64,000 nucleotides of DNA from Eupeodes corollae (GCF_945859685.1 NC_079147.1:264420572-264484571); one strand, 5' to 3'; positions 38,007 to 48,576 are shown, counted from the stretch's first letter. Notes: a model not told the origin generated them from the letters alone. Made by a program: numbers and translations.

Positions 38007-39818
38007 GCGTTGTGACGCCGTAGAATTATTTTGTCGTAAACGCCACAACTCGGTCGTTTTGAAACTAACGATGCACTTATATGTTTTCGAATGTGCTCTT
38101 TCCATTGCTGTTATCAGAATTTTCCTACTGCTTACCATTGCTGAGATACTAAGCTTGAAATTTGTCGTATATCCTTATTTTCAAAGTTTTTTTATGTTCT
38201 TTTGTATGGATACGCCAATATTTTAGATATACGACAAAATTTCCATACATTTTTCCGTTAGTTTTTGCTAAACTTTATTTTGTCGTACGTGCTTTCAAAT
38301 TTCCTCTTGTTTCTTAGATCTATAAATAGAACAACGGCGGAAAAGAAAAATTAGCCTATACTCAAAACTTCCAATTTCCTCTAACACCGAAAGAAACTAA
38401 AGTTTTTGAAAAGGACAAAAATGAAAAAGCAGCATTGAAAGGAGAGATAGATCTAGATAGACAAAACATTGAACTAAAATACGCAATAGTGTGTTTTGAT
38501 TAACATAATTTTTTTTGTCTTCCAAAAGGAAATAGCTCATCTTTTTTCTACAAGAGAAAACTTAAAGTTTTCAACATGACTTCTACCCTTTTGCTGCCAC
38601 AAAACCCAAACTAACATATTATGCTATTTGGAATCAAAGGCAAAATTGTTCGCTCTGGAGATGAAATGTATATAATATTGAATCAAATTATTTCTGGTAA
38701 TCCTTTTATTGAAATTATAACTCTTTGGAGTGACTCTTTGCGTTCCCCAAAACAAGAATAAAGTGATGTCGACAGCTTTAATATTTTTTGCTTAACAAAT
38801 AAACATACATAAGTCAAATGTATAATTCAAACAGTTTCGGAACCTGATCATTCACTAATTCAACAAGTAGATTGCATTCATAGCTCCATTGATAAATATC
38901 TCAAAAAATTAAATATTTAGCAAGCTTTTACTTTTGAGACTCTTAAAAAAATGGAATTCTAAAATGTTAAGCCTAAAATCATGCAAATGCAGACCAAAGA
39001 TTTCGGTCGGCTGAATTTTTATTTTATGCCATTCAGCAAAATAAAAATTTTGAAATATTGCAAAGATGTAATTTTTACACTACATTTTAAAACAAGCGGT
39101 TTGAAGTTTGACTTTGTAGAACTTAACATTTTTAAAAGGGGCACTAAAAATGCATTTCCAACCCAAAAATCTTTCATTTATAATTAAATATTTCATATTA
39201 ACTTTCTTTGATTTATTTCTTAATATTTTGTTGTTAGTTTTTGTAATTATATGATATTAATTTGTGATTTGATAATAATAATTGACAATAATAGATTTAT
39301 AATTATATTTTTATTTATTTTTATTGCCTAATTTAATTTTCATTTTTTTTGAGTAATTCCAATAAAATATTAATTTATTTACTAACCTATTTTTTTGTTT
39401 TTTTTTTTGTTGATTTGTTTACAAAAAAATAAAACTGAATTTTCAACTATAAAATCATTGCATTTTTATAATTTAATCCTTATCATTTTGTAAAAGATCA
39501 AACTTTCTATTGGATATTGGGATGTGGTACGTTGACTCACTTTGTCGTACGTGCATGGACTAAAAAAACATACAAAACGCTGACTTTGGTGACGTATACG
39601 ACAAACTGATATTAGCTTAAAATTGCTATAACTCAAAAACTATAATTAATTGGATCTTTTTAAGACATTATTAATTACAGAATATTCTATGCTATATTAT
39701 ATAAAAAATTTAAAAAATACCAGCGACTAGTTTTTCTTTTTATGATGTTCTGGAAAGTTTTTTCCAGAACTAAAAATTTGGCGTTTACGACAGAACAATT
39801 CTGAGGCAACGAAATGAC
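38007..39818 (+). mobile_element. TTAA-flanked DNA element of unrecognised class
   Basis: Inverted ends: left cgttgtgacgccgtagaatt...ttgtcgtaaacgcc (38008-38044) and right, complemented, cgttgcctcagaattgttct...gtcgtaaacgcc (39779-39812). TTAA lies just outside both (38003-38006, 39819-39822), although TTAA is common in such AT-rich DNA. The octamer TTGTCGTA or its complement occurs at 38031, 38162, 38230, 38280, 39542, 39598 and (one mismatch) 39786, all near the two ends. That pattern suggests transposase-binding sites. The interior holds a broken coding region (next entry). Confidence 0.65.
38560..39186 (+). pseudogene. Broken transposase-like ORF of the TTAA element
   Basis: Plus-strand pieces: EIITLWSDSLRSPKQE (about 38709-38760) and, in another frame, CVPQNKNKVMSTALIFF, then SEPDHSLIQQVDCIHSSIDK (38848-38907), then after one stop a 68-residue C-terminal frame (38981-39187, ending KSFIYN). 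The series LW.D...QNKN...EP.HS...D.IH.. recalls acidic-residue motifs of DDE-type transposases in uncharacterised insect elements, but I cannot name the superfamily. At least one frameshift and one stop. Inactive copy. Confidence 0.5.
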
Positions 39819-39822
39819 TTAA

Positions 39823-41403
39823 CTAAAATAAAACTTGTAAGCAATAAAATAATTGTCAAAAAAAAATTAAGAGAAATGACATAAAACGAAAAGTTTACAT
39901 TTTAGTATTAGTATTTTTTGAAGATAAAGGTCACAAATAAAAAAGAAAAAAATAACCTTTTCGTTTCGGTTTAGACATTTTAAGATTAAGACTTCTTCTG
40001 CAACAAACAACACAGCAATACACAATGGGCAGGTTCAGAAAACATAATAAACTTCATATTCAGTCAACTTCATTCTTTGAACGTATCTTCATTTTGTCCA
40101 AGGCAACTAGTTAGTTTTTCAAGTGTCTTGAATTTCAAATTCACAACTATACTTCACAAACCATAGCACAAAAACTACCAAAAACACTCTTCAGGCAAGC
40201 TACAAGTCCATCAATCACGATTTGTATTTAGTATTGTAAAGAAATATTACTTATATCTTTTCCAAATTGACAACGAACACTTTGAAATAAAACATTAAAT
40301 GTAGTTGTGCAGAGTTAAATAAATTATAGAGTAACAAAGTTCAGCTTTCAGTTGAATGAAAAAACATGATCAACTGTCATTTTGACAGAAGTAACTAACT
40401 TTCTACTCAATTTTCCAATAAAGTTGCCTTAATTAAAAGGCCAATCAGATGCTAGAAAGTTGCCTTACTTTCAAGTCCCTTAGGTCGCCTGAACCTGCCC
40501 AGCCCAATGACGTCCGACATGAAACTGAAAATGTCATTTTACTGATGAAAAGTTCAGGGATGGTTTCTAAAATGCAAAACAAAAATTATGCCATCACGCC
40601 TTGAAGATGTATTTTAATGACTGCTGACAGATTTGTTCTGTATTTTTTTACCAAAATTGCTAAATTTTGACATAAAAAACTTAGCTTCTGAGAGGACGAT
40701 ATATTTGGAATTTAAATTTTACAAGTAAATCTTTTGCTTAAAATTACAGAAATGATATTTAATCGAAGCTTTTTCAGATTAGGTGTAAACATTAAGCATT
40801 TGTCAGCATATTTTTTAGTTAAGGTTTGAAAGTGCAGTTCAACAACGTTAATCACGTTTTAATGACCTCAGTGTAATCAGAATTATCAGATTACTGAATC
40901 AAACAACGTTGTGACGATTGAAAAATTAGGTTTTTATTTATTTTTTCAAAAACAAATGCCACTTTTTGATGATTAAAAGGTCTGTGACTTTCTGAGTGGA
41001 AATTGCTGATATTAAAAAAATAACACGTTCCTAACGGTTGAGACTTTGTAAACAGAAAGTTTTAGCATGCAAGTAAAATCAGTGTTAATATAAGATGCAT
41101 TTTCAATTTCGTTAGATAAGTAAAAAAAGAATATACGTAATATTTTTAAATATTTAATATTATCAGTAGAAAAATAATAAGGAGCTTGTGGTTCTGAAAC
41201 AGATTTTATTTTATTTGTACAGCATTTTTTCAAAATATCTGTAAATAAAACAAATTGTCTTACTTGTTTTATTGTCAGTTATGTGCTTTGTTGATTATTT
41301 AAAATTAATTCTGGATTGTTTTCCCATTTTTCAAAATTTAATATTTTAAACAGTTAATTCGGGCGAAGGTAAAATAAGTTTTAAAAAATAAATAAGAACT
41401 CAC
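39823..41403. other. AT-rich DNA, probably host intron
   Basis: Contains the MITE-like element at 40027-40500 and otherwise nothing coding. It lies just downstream of the minus-strand exon 41404-41506, starting with that exon's splice donor, so it should be intron of that gene. Confidence 0.5.
40027..40500. mobile_element. 474 bp MITE-like element
   Basis: Starts gggcaggttcagaaaac and ends (to 40500) ctgaacctgccc, a 12 bp perfect terminal inverted repeat; the interior is AT-rich with no frame. The 8 bp flanks (tacacaat, agcccaat) agree at 5 positions, which might be a decayed hAT- or P-type 8 bp duplication, but that is weak. Confidence 0.6.
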
Positions 41404-41506
41404 CTTATGACTTAAATCTTGGACGTCTTCAAGACTAACATCGCTGTACATGTCTTCAGTTGTATCACAGTTTGAGCTCCTACCTGATGAGTTAAAACTC
41501 GACGAT
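41404..41506 (-). CDS. Internal coding exon of a host gene
   Basis: A 103 bp exon on the minus strand. The acceptor is tcatctttacag before 41506 and the donor is GTGAGT after 41404. One base (A) completes a codon carried over from the previous exon, then 34 codons run without a stop to end in phase 0. The peptide opens SSSFNSSGRSSNCDTTED, continues MYSDVSLEDV and ends QDLSHK: Ser-rich, then acidic. It joins in frame to the 39 bp exon at 48538-48576 through a split AGA (Arg) codon. I do not recognise the protein; the ending looks like the lead-in to a coiled coil, which is inference. Codon choice and splice sites set it apart from the surrounding AT-rich repeats. Confidence 0.8.
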
Positions 41507-41724
41507 CTGTAAAGATGACTAAAGGTGGATAATTTAAAATATATTTGAAGTTTTAAACAAATAAAAAAAATTAAATAGAATTAAATTTTACTTAATATTT
41601 TCTTACAATTTTCTAGATCGAATTTGAGTGCAATTTTACACTGGTCTACAAAATAACTGGTTTTTAAATTAGCGCGGGTAGATTTTGGCACCCCGTGGCG
41701 GCCATTTTGTTTTGAGTTAATCAA

Positions 41725-41957
41725 TTTCGGGCTGTGTCTTGGCCTACACCCGTACAAGATCCAATTGAGCCAGGAGCTTAAAGTTCATAACTATAGACAA
41801 CGCCGTTTGTTCGCTGACAGGGCTTCAAATAGTTTGGAAGGTGATCCCAATTTTGGCAGAACAATTATCTTTATTGACGAGGAGCACATGCGATTCCAGA
41901 AGGAGGGCAATACGTGCCACACGGCAAACGTCAAAACATATACCCGCCCTTATTGAA
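41725..41957 (+). pseudogene. Mariner (DD41D-type) transposase remnant
   Basis: Plus strand: GLHPYKIQLSQELKVHNYRQ, RRLFADRASNSLEGDPNFGR and IIFIDEEH (first catalytic Asp), then straight to MRFQKEGNTCHTA, which corresponds to the second catalytic block (WFQQDGATCHTA). About 80-90 residues between the two blocks are missing, and the second catalytic Asp is replaced (QKEG for QQDG). It lies within the same host intron region as the other mariner pieces. Confidence 0.8.
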
Positions 41958-41984
41958 AAACCAAAAACAAACAAAACAATACTT

Positions 41985-42705
41985 TTTTAAAGGACTAAGA
42001 TTTCCTTAATTCGAATCTCGTCTTTAAATGTTTGTATTACATCAGGTTTTTGAAATATACTTCTTTGAAAATCCTAAGAACAGCCAAAAACGGTGTTTTT
42101 GAGCCTAAGTTAAAACTTAAAATGTATCTTAATAATAAATTGTATGATGATTTACAATTTAAAGCGTTTGCTAGTAAGTATTTTACTAGGATTCTTGAAA
42201 TTCTCATTAGTTAAGAGTCTTTAAAACTTGAATTAAATTCTTTAATAGTTTTTAACTTAATTTCTGATTTCTGATCCAAACTCTACTTTCAACTACTTGT
42301 TCAAGTTAAAAAAATATATATATTTTCAATATATTTCAAAAACTTGGTTTGATCGAATTGTTGTTGAACTGTTTTGCCTTTTCCTTTTAAAAACCATTTA
42401 GCAAAAATGTTTTATCATTTTTTTTTAGATTTTTGTAAAAAAGGTGAAATCTAACAACTTTTAATGTTTTTTTTCGGATAGTATATGAAATAAAATAAAT
42501 ATTTCTACAGAATATTGAAGAAATTAATTATGGATTTGGAAAATTATCACGAATTGTATTGAAAAAAAGCTACTTCATAAAAATAGCCTCAAAAATCCTA
42601 TATGTAAGTGGGTTTTTAAATTTAAAAGAAATGGATATCATTTTGAAGTCAGATTTTAATTAACGCCACCAAAACCCTGGTAAAGTGTAATTTGAATTTA
42701 AATTA
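41985..42705 (+). repeat. Dispersed repeat family B, second long copy
   Basis: Starts with ccttaattcgaatctcgtct (42003-) and ends near aacgccaccaaaaccctggt (42663-), following the 8225-9035 copy throughout (caaaaacggtgtttttg/aacgcggtttttaagg, aataataaattgtatga, caaaaacttggt/caaaaacttta). Diverged, non-coding. Confidence 0.6.
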
Positions 42706-44007
42706 TTTTCAAAATATTGACGTCAAATTTCATGAACAATTCACGTGAATCAAAAGCTTCGATGGTACAAGTCGATATAACTGGCGTAAAACAAAATAAA
42801 CTCAGATAAAAATAATTGTGAATTATTTTCATTCTTATTATTGTGAACTGAGCAGCAAACTTTTTTTAAATTGATGTGGTTTGAGGCTAGACTACAATAT
42901 TTTAACCACAAAGCGTAGTTCTTCACCATTTGAATAGCTTGGAAATGCACCGGATATTCATAAATAGTAAAGAAATAAACCGATTTACGAAAAAATATTT
43001 AGCAAAAGCACAAACCGGAAAAAAACAGTACATTTGCTGTAGTACTTTTTTGAACGACGCTTTCAAATTTAACGGAAAGCCAATAGTTTGACGGTTTACC
43101 ATGGTATCCGTTTTTTTTCTCTTTGGGCTGTGTTTTCATTTGAATGTGACGAAGATATCATGGTCTAGACTTTAAGTCATAAACAGTCGCATAAAATAAT
43201 TTTTTCGGGCTCTTGTCTGCAACTAGATGAGAGAGAAAATTACTAGAAAACGGGTGAAATTTTGAAAATGGGTACCAAGTGCTTATAAATATTTGTCCGG
43301 TTATTATATTTATGAAGTTTAATTTTTTCAAAGTCCTAGTTTTAAGCTTTTAGTTTCATAATACTATAAAAACATAGATAGGCAATAGATTTTTTTTATC
43401 AACTCATTGTAAGCGATTGAGCTTTTATGATTATTTATGAATGATTATGATTAACGACATTAAGAAATATTCAACAAATTTTCAGTTTCGCTTCAAAGTA
43501 GTTTCCTATATCATTGCACAAATTCATTTCTACAAAAACGAAAAAAATAAACACATCAAAACAAAATAAAAACAAAAATAAAAATAGATCAGCCATTGAT
43601 CATTTAACCCAATTAATTAAGTTTTTTTTTATATACTTAAGATCGAAAAAGACAAAGCATATCCAATAAAATTAGTTTTAATAGAAAAAAAACAATTAAT
43701 TATTATTAATTTACTGCGTCGGAAAGTGTTTGAAGTCTTTCAAAAGTGCAAGGAAGTATATAAAGAATGTGTGTTTTGTCTTTATGTTGACTTTATTAAT
43801 GCGATTTGGCGCATAAGAAGTTGATAAAGCCCAAAAATGAGTTATTTTAATGTGAACTGATTTGATATTGCAGCTGTTTCTGTTTTTCCAAGTGTTTAGA
43901 TTTGTTTCAGGCTATAGTGTGGAACTTTTCAAGTGTGTTCAGGGTAGGAACGAAATCATTTTTATAGAAATAACAGAAATTTTGCTAATTGTGTTTGTTT
44001 AGTTGCA
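42706..44007. other. AT-rich non-coding stretch (host intron)
   Basis: No gene, RNA or transposon protein. It lies between the two minus-strand exons. Confidence 0.45.
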
Positions 44008-44011
44008 TTAA

Positions 44012-44154
44012 GGTGTGTCTACACCAAAAAAACCTTTCGGGAAATATTTTTACAAAAAACTTTCTGAAATATTTCCCATTCCATAAATATGTTTTAGAAA
44101 CCTTGCAGAAAAGTGTCCGATGAAAAGTTTCTATTTTTTTTTGGTGTAGACGCT
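44012..44154. mobile_element. 143 bp TTAA-flanked fold-back element
   Basis: Left ggtgtgtctacaccaaaaaa and right ttttttttggtgtagacgct are inverted around the core GTCTACACCAAAAAAA. TTAA flanks both ends (44008-44011, 44155-44158), as for piggyBac-type MITEs, although TTAA is frequent here. The interior repeats AAATATTTCTGAAA-like words. No coding. Confidence 0.55.
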
Positions 44155-44759
44155 TTAAGAAATATTTCTGAAATGTTTTTTTTTTTTGTTTCAAAATTGT
44201 GTTTCCAGTTTGGTGCATGAAAATGGAGTGTTAAATAAGTAGCACTGATAATGTAGTTTTTTTTTAATTTGTTTTAACAATTTTCGTCAAGTGGATCATA
44301 TAAAACTTTTCAGAAAAGTTTTTCTGTTTCTGAAATGTTTCTAAAATGATTACATGGTCTTAAAGCAAAGTTTCGATGGTTATTGTTGCCGTTTCGTTTA
44401 ACAACAAAGCTTCCAAACTGTGAAAAGAGAATTAGAAGTGCTGGGCGCAATTCATAGCAAATTCAATTTGAGGATAGTATTATTTCGAAAAGCGGTACTG
44501 TGAACTTTCCTTTCGTCCGTACGATTTAATACCAAAACAAAACTATTCCATTCTTTAAATAACCTTTAACAAACTATCAACCAGAGCCTTTCACATAAAA
44601 CACGACTTGCTTAAATTAAGAAAGATCAAAAGTTAACCACTCAATGTCATTATTTAAAGGGTATTTTTTTATAGATGAAGAACTTTGAAGTGGTATGAAA
44701 CAAACATTATTAAATTGAAATTAAAACTACATCTTTGTTCAAAAGATAATCTTCTGGAA
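44155..44759. other. AT-rich non-coding stretch
   Basis: Nothing recognised beyond an extension of the GTTTCTGAAATG-type words from the adjacent fold-back element. Confidence 0.35.
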
Positions 44760-45060
44760 TTAAAATTTAGAATTGATTGCTGTTCGGTCATATACCAGCA
44801 CGGCTGGTTTGGACGTTGTCTAATCTGGACTCTAATTTGTCAATTTGCGCTAAATGTTGTTCTCTAAGACGCCAATCGTTTCGGTCTTATCGACTAGTGA
44901 CTACACATATCCCCACAAAAAATAGCAAGTGTTAAATTGGAGGCGATCTTAGAGGCCACCTTATCGTCGTAACATAAACTACGCGGTTAAAGAGCTGTTT
45001 GCCATTTTGCGTCATAATCTTGTTGAAGCCACATCTTCTACATATAATTTTTGTTCAATT
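44760..45060 (-). pseudogene. Mariner transposase remnant, C-terminal part
   Basis: Minus strand: MWLQQDYDAKWQTAL (about 44995-45040, second catalytic block, with GATCHTA changed), then a shifted RWPPRSP...HLLFFVGICV block (about 44880-44950) standing for WPPRSCDLTPLDYFLWGYV, then DKLESRLDNVQTSRAGI near 44790-44840. The third catalytic region has lost its DLTPLD text. Degenerate and clearly older than the 46.7 kb copy. An RTE remnant begins within about 100 bp of its left edge. Confidence 0.6.
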
Positions 45061-45129
45061 ATTGATAGACGAAAAAGTCAGTAATCATGGCTCTACAGCA
45101 GTCACTATTGACTGTAACGTTTTGGGCAG

Positions 45130-46267
45130 CAACATTATGGCAGATCCTGGAAAAAAAACCAAAAACACCAAATCGACACCCACCATCTTTTCATTGATTT
45201 CAAGGCCGTATAAGACAGCATCTACAGGGACGAGCGTATAGAGCCATGTCTAGTTTTGGCATCCCTGCCAAACTCGTCCGTTTATGAGGATGTACATGGA
45301 GAATTCACGCTAAAGGTTGAAAACAACTTAACAGAACCTTTCGATTTCAATAAAGGTTTTAGACAAGGTGATGCGCTGTCTTGCGATTTTTTTAATATCG
45401 TGCTTGAAAGAATAGTGCAGAGCTCAATTGTCAACACTAGAGGCACTATCTTTCAAAAGTCTGTCCAATTACTAGCATATGCTGATACATTGACATAATC
45501 GGAAGAACTCAGCGTGATGTCAATGGGGCTTTTGTGAGTAATGAGGCAGAGGCGGCAAACAAAGTACTTGCAGAAAGGACTTAGAACACCGACGTCTCGG
45601 TCAAAATGTCACCATCGACAGACATAACTTTGGGGCAGTTAAAGACTTATTCTACCTAGGCACCGCTGCAAACGCAGAAAACAACACCAGCGCTAAGATC
45701 AAACGCAGAATAACGCTTGCTAATCGCTGTTTCTTTGGCTAACAAAGCAATGGTGGTAAAGTCCTCTCTCGAGGGACCAAAGTGTCGCTATATAAAACCA
45801 TTAGCATCCCTGCCCTGCCCCGTCGGTGCAGAAAGCATGGAATATGACAAAAGCGGATAAAAGCACCTTTAGTCAATCGAGAGAACAGTTCTTCGTGTGA
45901 TCTACGGTCCCGTATGCATCGAAGGGGAGTGGAGGAGAAGATGGAACGACGAACTGTACGGGCTGTACAGCGACGTAGACTTAGCAAGAAGAGTAAAAGT
46001 CTAACGACTAAGATGGCTGGGTCACGTAGAGCGCATGGAAACCAATGCTCCGGCCCGGAAAGTCTTCGAATCCACACCCACAGGACAGCGCAGTAGAGGA
46101 AGACCGCGGATCAGGTGGCGCGCACAAGTGGAAGGTGACCTCACCCAACTTGGAGCGCGAAACTGGAGACATCTAGCTAGGGACCGAGCTAGATTGAGAA
46201 GTTTTTTGGGTGAGACCCTAGTTCACACAGGACTGTAGCGCCACCTTAAGTAAGTAAGTAAGTAAGT
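45130..46267 (+). mobile_element. RTE-type LINE remnant, 5' truncated
   Basis: Plus strand, several frames: HLFIDFKA.Y.SIYRDERIE (RT motif A, 45188-45240), VYEDVHGEFTLKVENNL, then FNKGFRQGDALSCDFFNIVL (45345-45405), VQLLAYAD (45460-45485, followed by TLT instead of D), VTIDRHNFGAVKDLFYLG near 45615, NAENNTSAKIKRRITLANRC, and the C-terminal zinc-finger-like/arginine-rich end with RLRWLGHVERMETNAPARKV (45995-46060), GQRSRGRPRIRWRAQVEGDL and THTGL (46070-46238). It ends with gtagcgccacc and (TAAG)n at 46246-46267, the short tandem tail typical of RTE elements. The 5' half of the element (endonuclease) is absent. Confidence 0.82.
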
Positions 46268-46375
46268 ATGAAATGTCAATTCAGGCAGACGGCGCAGTCA
46301 ATGCCATGTCCTTATTCTTAGGAGATTATATTGTAAAATCTTTTTTTAAAATAAAGAATTTATCTATCTAGTAAG
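46268..46375 (+). mobile_element. Possible 3' end of another non-LTR element
   Basis: Ends aaaataaagaatttatctatcta, which resembles the AATAAA...(TATC)n tail of the Jockey element at 57099-57118. It may be a 5'-truncated copy of a related LINE, or a chance match. The sequence between the RTE tail and this tail is not otherwise recognised. Confidence 0.3.
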
Positions 46376-46664
46376 CCGCATTTTTCAGAAGGTTTCAGAT
46401 TTTTTGTCTATATGCATAATCGAATAGGGTTTTCTCTTGTCTAATTTGACCTTTATTCGTCTTGCCGTGACACAGGGGTTTCAAAGCATTTCCATATTTC
46501 GTTGGTTTCTTGGGTTGTCTTGTTACCAATGATGCATTTTAATTCACAGCATGAGGTGCCTATGGTTGAGTGTATGCTGGATTGGTTCAGTGTTGTACCA
46601 ATTTTCGTGAGTTCATCAGTGCTCATATTGAACGGCAGAAATAGAATTTAATGCTGCATATCTA

Positions 46665-47594
46665 AACGGTGATTTTTTAAGAGCTTGAGAACTTTAAAAA
46701 AAAAAACGCATAAGATTTGCAAAATCTCATCGATTCTTTATTTGAAACGTTAGATTGGTCCATGACATTTATTTTTTGAAGATAATTTCATTTAAATGTT
46801 GACCGCGGCTGCGTCTTAGGTGGTCCATTCGGAAAGTCCAATTTTGGGTAACTTTTTCGAGCATTTCGGCCTGAATAGCCCGAATTTCTTCGGAAATGTT
46901 GTCTTCCAAAGCTGGAATAGTTGCTGGCTTATTTGTGTAGACTTTAGACTTGACGTAGCCCCACAAAAAATAGTCTAAAGGCGTCAAATCGCATGATCTT
47001 GGTGGCCAACTTACCGGTCCATTCCTTGAGATGAATTGTTCTCCGAAGTTTTCCTTCAAAATGGCCATAGAATCGCGAGCTGTGTGGCATGTAGCGCCAT
47101 CTTGTTGAAACCAAATGTTAACCAAGTTCAGTTCTTCCATTTTTGGCAACAAAAAGTTTGTTAGTATTGAACGATAGCGATCGCCATTCACCGTAACGTT
47201 GCGTCCAACAGCATCTTTGAAAAAATACGGTCCAATGATTCCACCAGCGTACAAACCACACCAAACAGTGCATTTTTCGGGATGCATGGGCAGTTCTTGA
47301 ACGGCTTCTGGTTGCTCTTCACTCCAAATGCGGCAATTTTGCTTATTTACGTAGCCATTCAACCAGAAATGAGCCTTATCGCTGAACAAAATTTGTCGAT
47401 AAACACATTTCGAACCGAACACTGATTTTGGTAATAAAATTCAATGATTTGCAAGCGTTGCTCGTTAGTAAGTCTATTCATGATGAAATGTCAAAGCATA
47501 CTGAGCATCTTTCTCTTTGACACCATGTCTGAAATCCCGCGTGATCTGTCAAATACTAATGCATGAAAATCCTAACCTCAAAAAAATCACCCTT
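46665..47594 (-). mobile_element. DD41D mariner, complete ends, internally deleted
   Basis: 930 bp with inverted ends: left aacggtgattttttaagag (46665-) and right, complemented from 47594, aagggtgatttttttgagg. TA on both sides (46663-46664 and 47595-47596) is the mariner target-site duplication. The inside is the transposase on the minus strand. The copy is short for a mariner of this kind (usually near 1.3 kb), matching a deletion inside the transposase gene. Ends and duplication are well kept, so the insertion is fairly young. Confidence 0.9.
46769..47481 (-). pseudogene. DD41D (rosa-type) mariner transposase, deleted
   Basis: The gene starts at the ATG at 47481 with MNRLTNEQRLQIIEFYYQNQ (the N-terminal helix-turn-helix region) but after about 25 residues the frame is lost. 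The catalytic part is in another frame from 47422: YRQILFSDKAHFWLNGYVNK (first Asp), VWCGLYAGGIIGPYF, WFQQDGATCHTA (second Asp) and WPPRSCDLTPLDYFLWGY (third Asp), ending HLNEIIFKK. Exactly 41 residues separate the second and third catalytic Asp, the spacing of the rosa family (DD41D). The missing stretch, roughly 120-130 residues of DNA-binding domain by comparison with the family, plus the frameshift make it non-functional, although the 217-residue catalytic frame is open. Confidence 0.88.
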
Positions 47595-47694
47595 TATTAA
47601 TGAATATGGAGCTATCAGCTAGTGGCAGCTGCTTATATCAGAAAGTCTGAAGGAAATCTGCTTCTATATTGAGGATTTAAAGAAGTAAAGACCA

Positions 47695-47865
47695 ATTTTG
47701 TCATCAAATCATAATGGACACCAGGACACCAAACAGTAAATTTTTGTGGATTGTCATCACTGCAACTACTGCAGGTTTGTTTATTCACGTATTAATTCAA
47801 AAAGTGAGCTTCATCGCTAAACCAAAGAGTCAACTGACAAAATGGCTGCCACTTAAAATAGTGTT
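47695..47865 (-). pseudogene. Second mariner transposase scrap
   Basis: Minus strand: WFSDEAHFLN, a stop, then YVNKQTCSSCSDDNPQKF and VWCPGVHYDLM (47700-47830). This is the first catalytic block and its downstream region of a mariner related to, but more decayed than, its neighbour at 46665-47594. No inverted ends seen. Confidence 0.75.
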
Positions 47866-48537
47866 ATCAACTTAAAGTTATATACCTCTTAAAAAACACC
47901 TTTTACCTAGCCTAAGTATATTTTATAATTGTTTTATGTTTGTTCAATTAATTATTCATTTAAATTGCAATCCACCTCTGCATACACTCCTCAATTCAAG
48001 GAAACTATAAGAATTATGTGGATTTTATTTAATATGTATGTTACAGGTAAATCAATATGTTGAAAACTATATCCAAACTATAGTGATGGCTTTAACGCAT
48101 TACACAAAGCGTCTCTGACTGAATAAATACGAATAATATTGTAATACCTGCGAAATGTTTCGCTTTTGATGTGTAGTGCAGTGTAAAGTGCAGTTCATTA
48201 ATCTGCAACCAATTTATTCAACCGTACCTCGTAACATTTACACATCACAATTTGTTTTTGATTTTGTTTATATTGATTTCTGTTTATTTGTTTTTCTTTT
48301 CGATTTCTTTACGCACTCATCATTTTCTATCTTGCCTACCTCGCATATTCATAGATAAATATGTTGGTACGTAGCTTATTGCATAAGAACGTTACAAGAA
48401 TAGTTAATTAAGACCAAACAGTTATTTTTATAAACAAATATGGCAGCTATAGATATTTATAAATTAAAAAAAAAAGTCATAGGAAGTTGAACTTAAGAAA
48501 AAAAGAAATTACCGCAATAAAGTCTCAAATTACTTAC
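47866..48537. other. Host intron, AT-rich
   Basis: No element recognised. It ends at the splice donor of the minus-strand exon 48538-48576. Confidence 0.5.
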
Positions 48538-48576
48538 CTAGCTAAGGCATTTGAACCAAGCTTGCGTCTGCCAGAA
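48538..48576 (-). CDS. 39 bp coding micro-exon of a host gene
   Basis: Minus strand. Acceptor gtttgtatctttttag before 48576 and donor GTAAGTAA after 48538, both good matches to insect splice sites. The exon reads T, then SGRRKLGSNALA, then AG. The final AG is completed by the first A of exon 41404-41506 to give Arg, so the two exons form one frame: ...SNALA-R-SSSFN.... Two independent splice pairs and phase agreement make chance unlikely. The exon upstream of this one (ending with two bases of a codon) is not in recognisable form up to the right end of the window. Small Ser/Arg-rich exons of this kind are often alternatively spliced (inference). Confidence 0.78.
   Translation of the reverse strand, partial: FWQTQAWFKCLS

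Noticed and set aside
45739..46238. 112-residue minus-strand frame and overlapping plus-strand frames rich in Arg
   Set aside because: The minus-strand frame is the shadow of the RTE C-terminus; the two plus-strand frames are pieces of that same decayed RTE protein.
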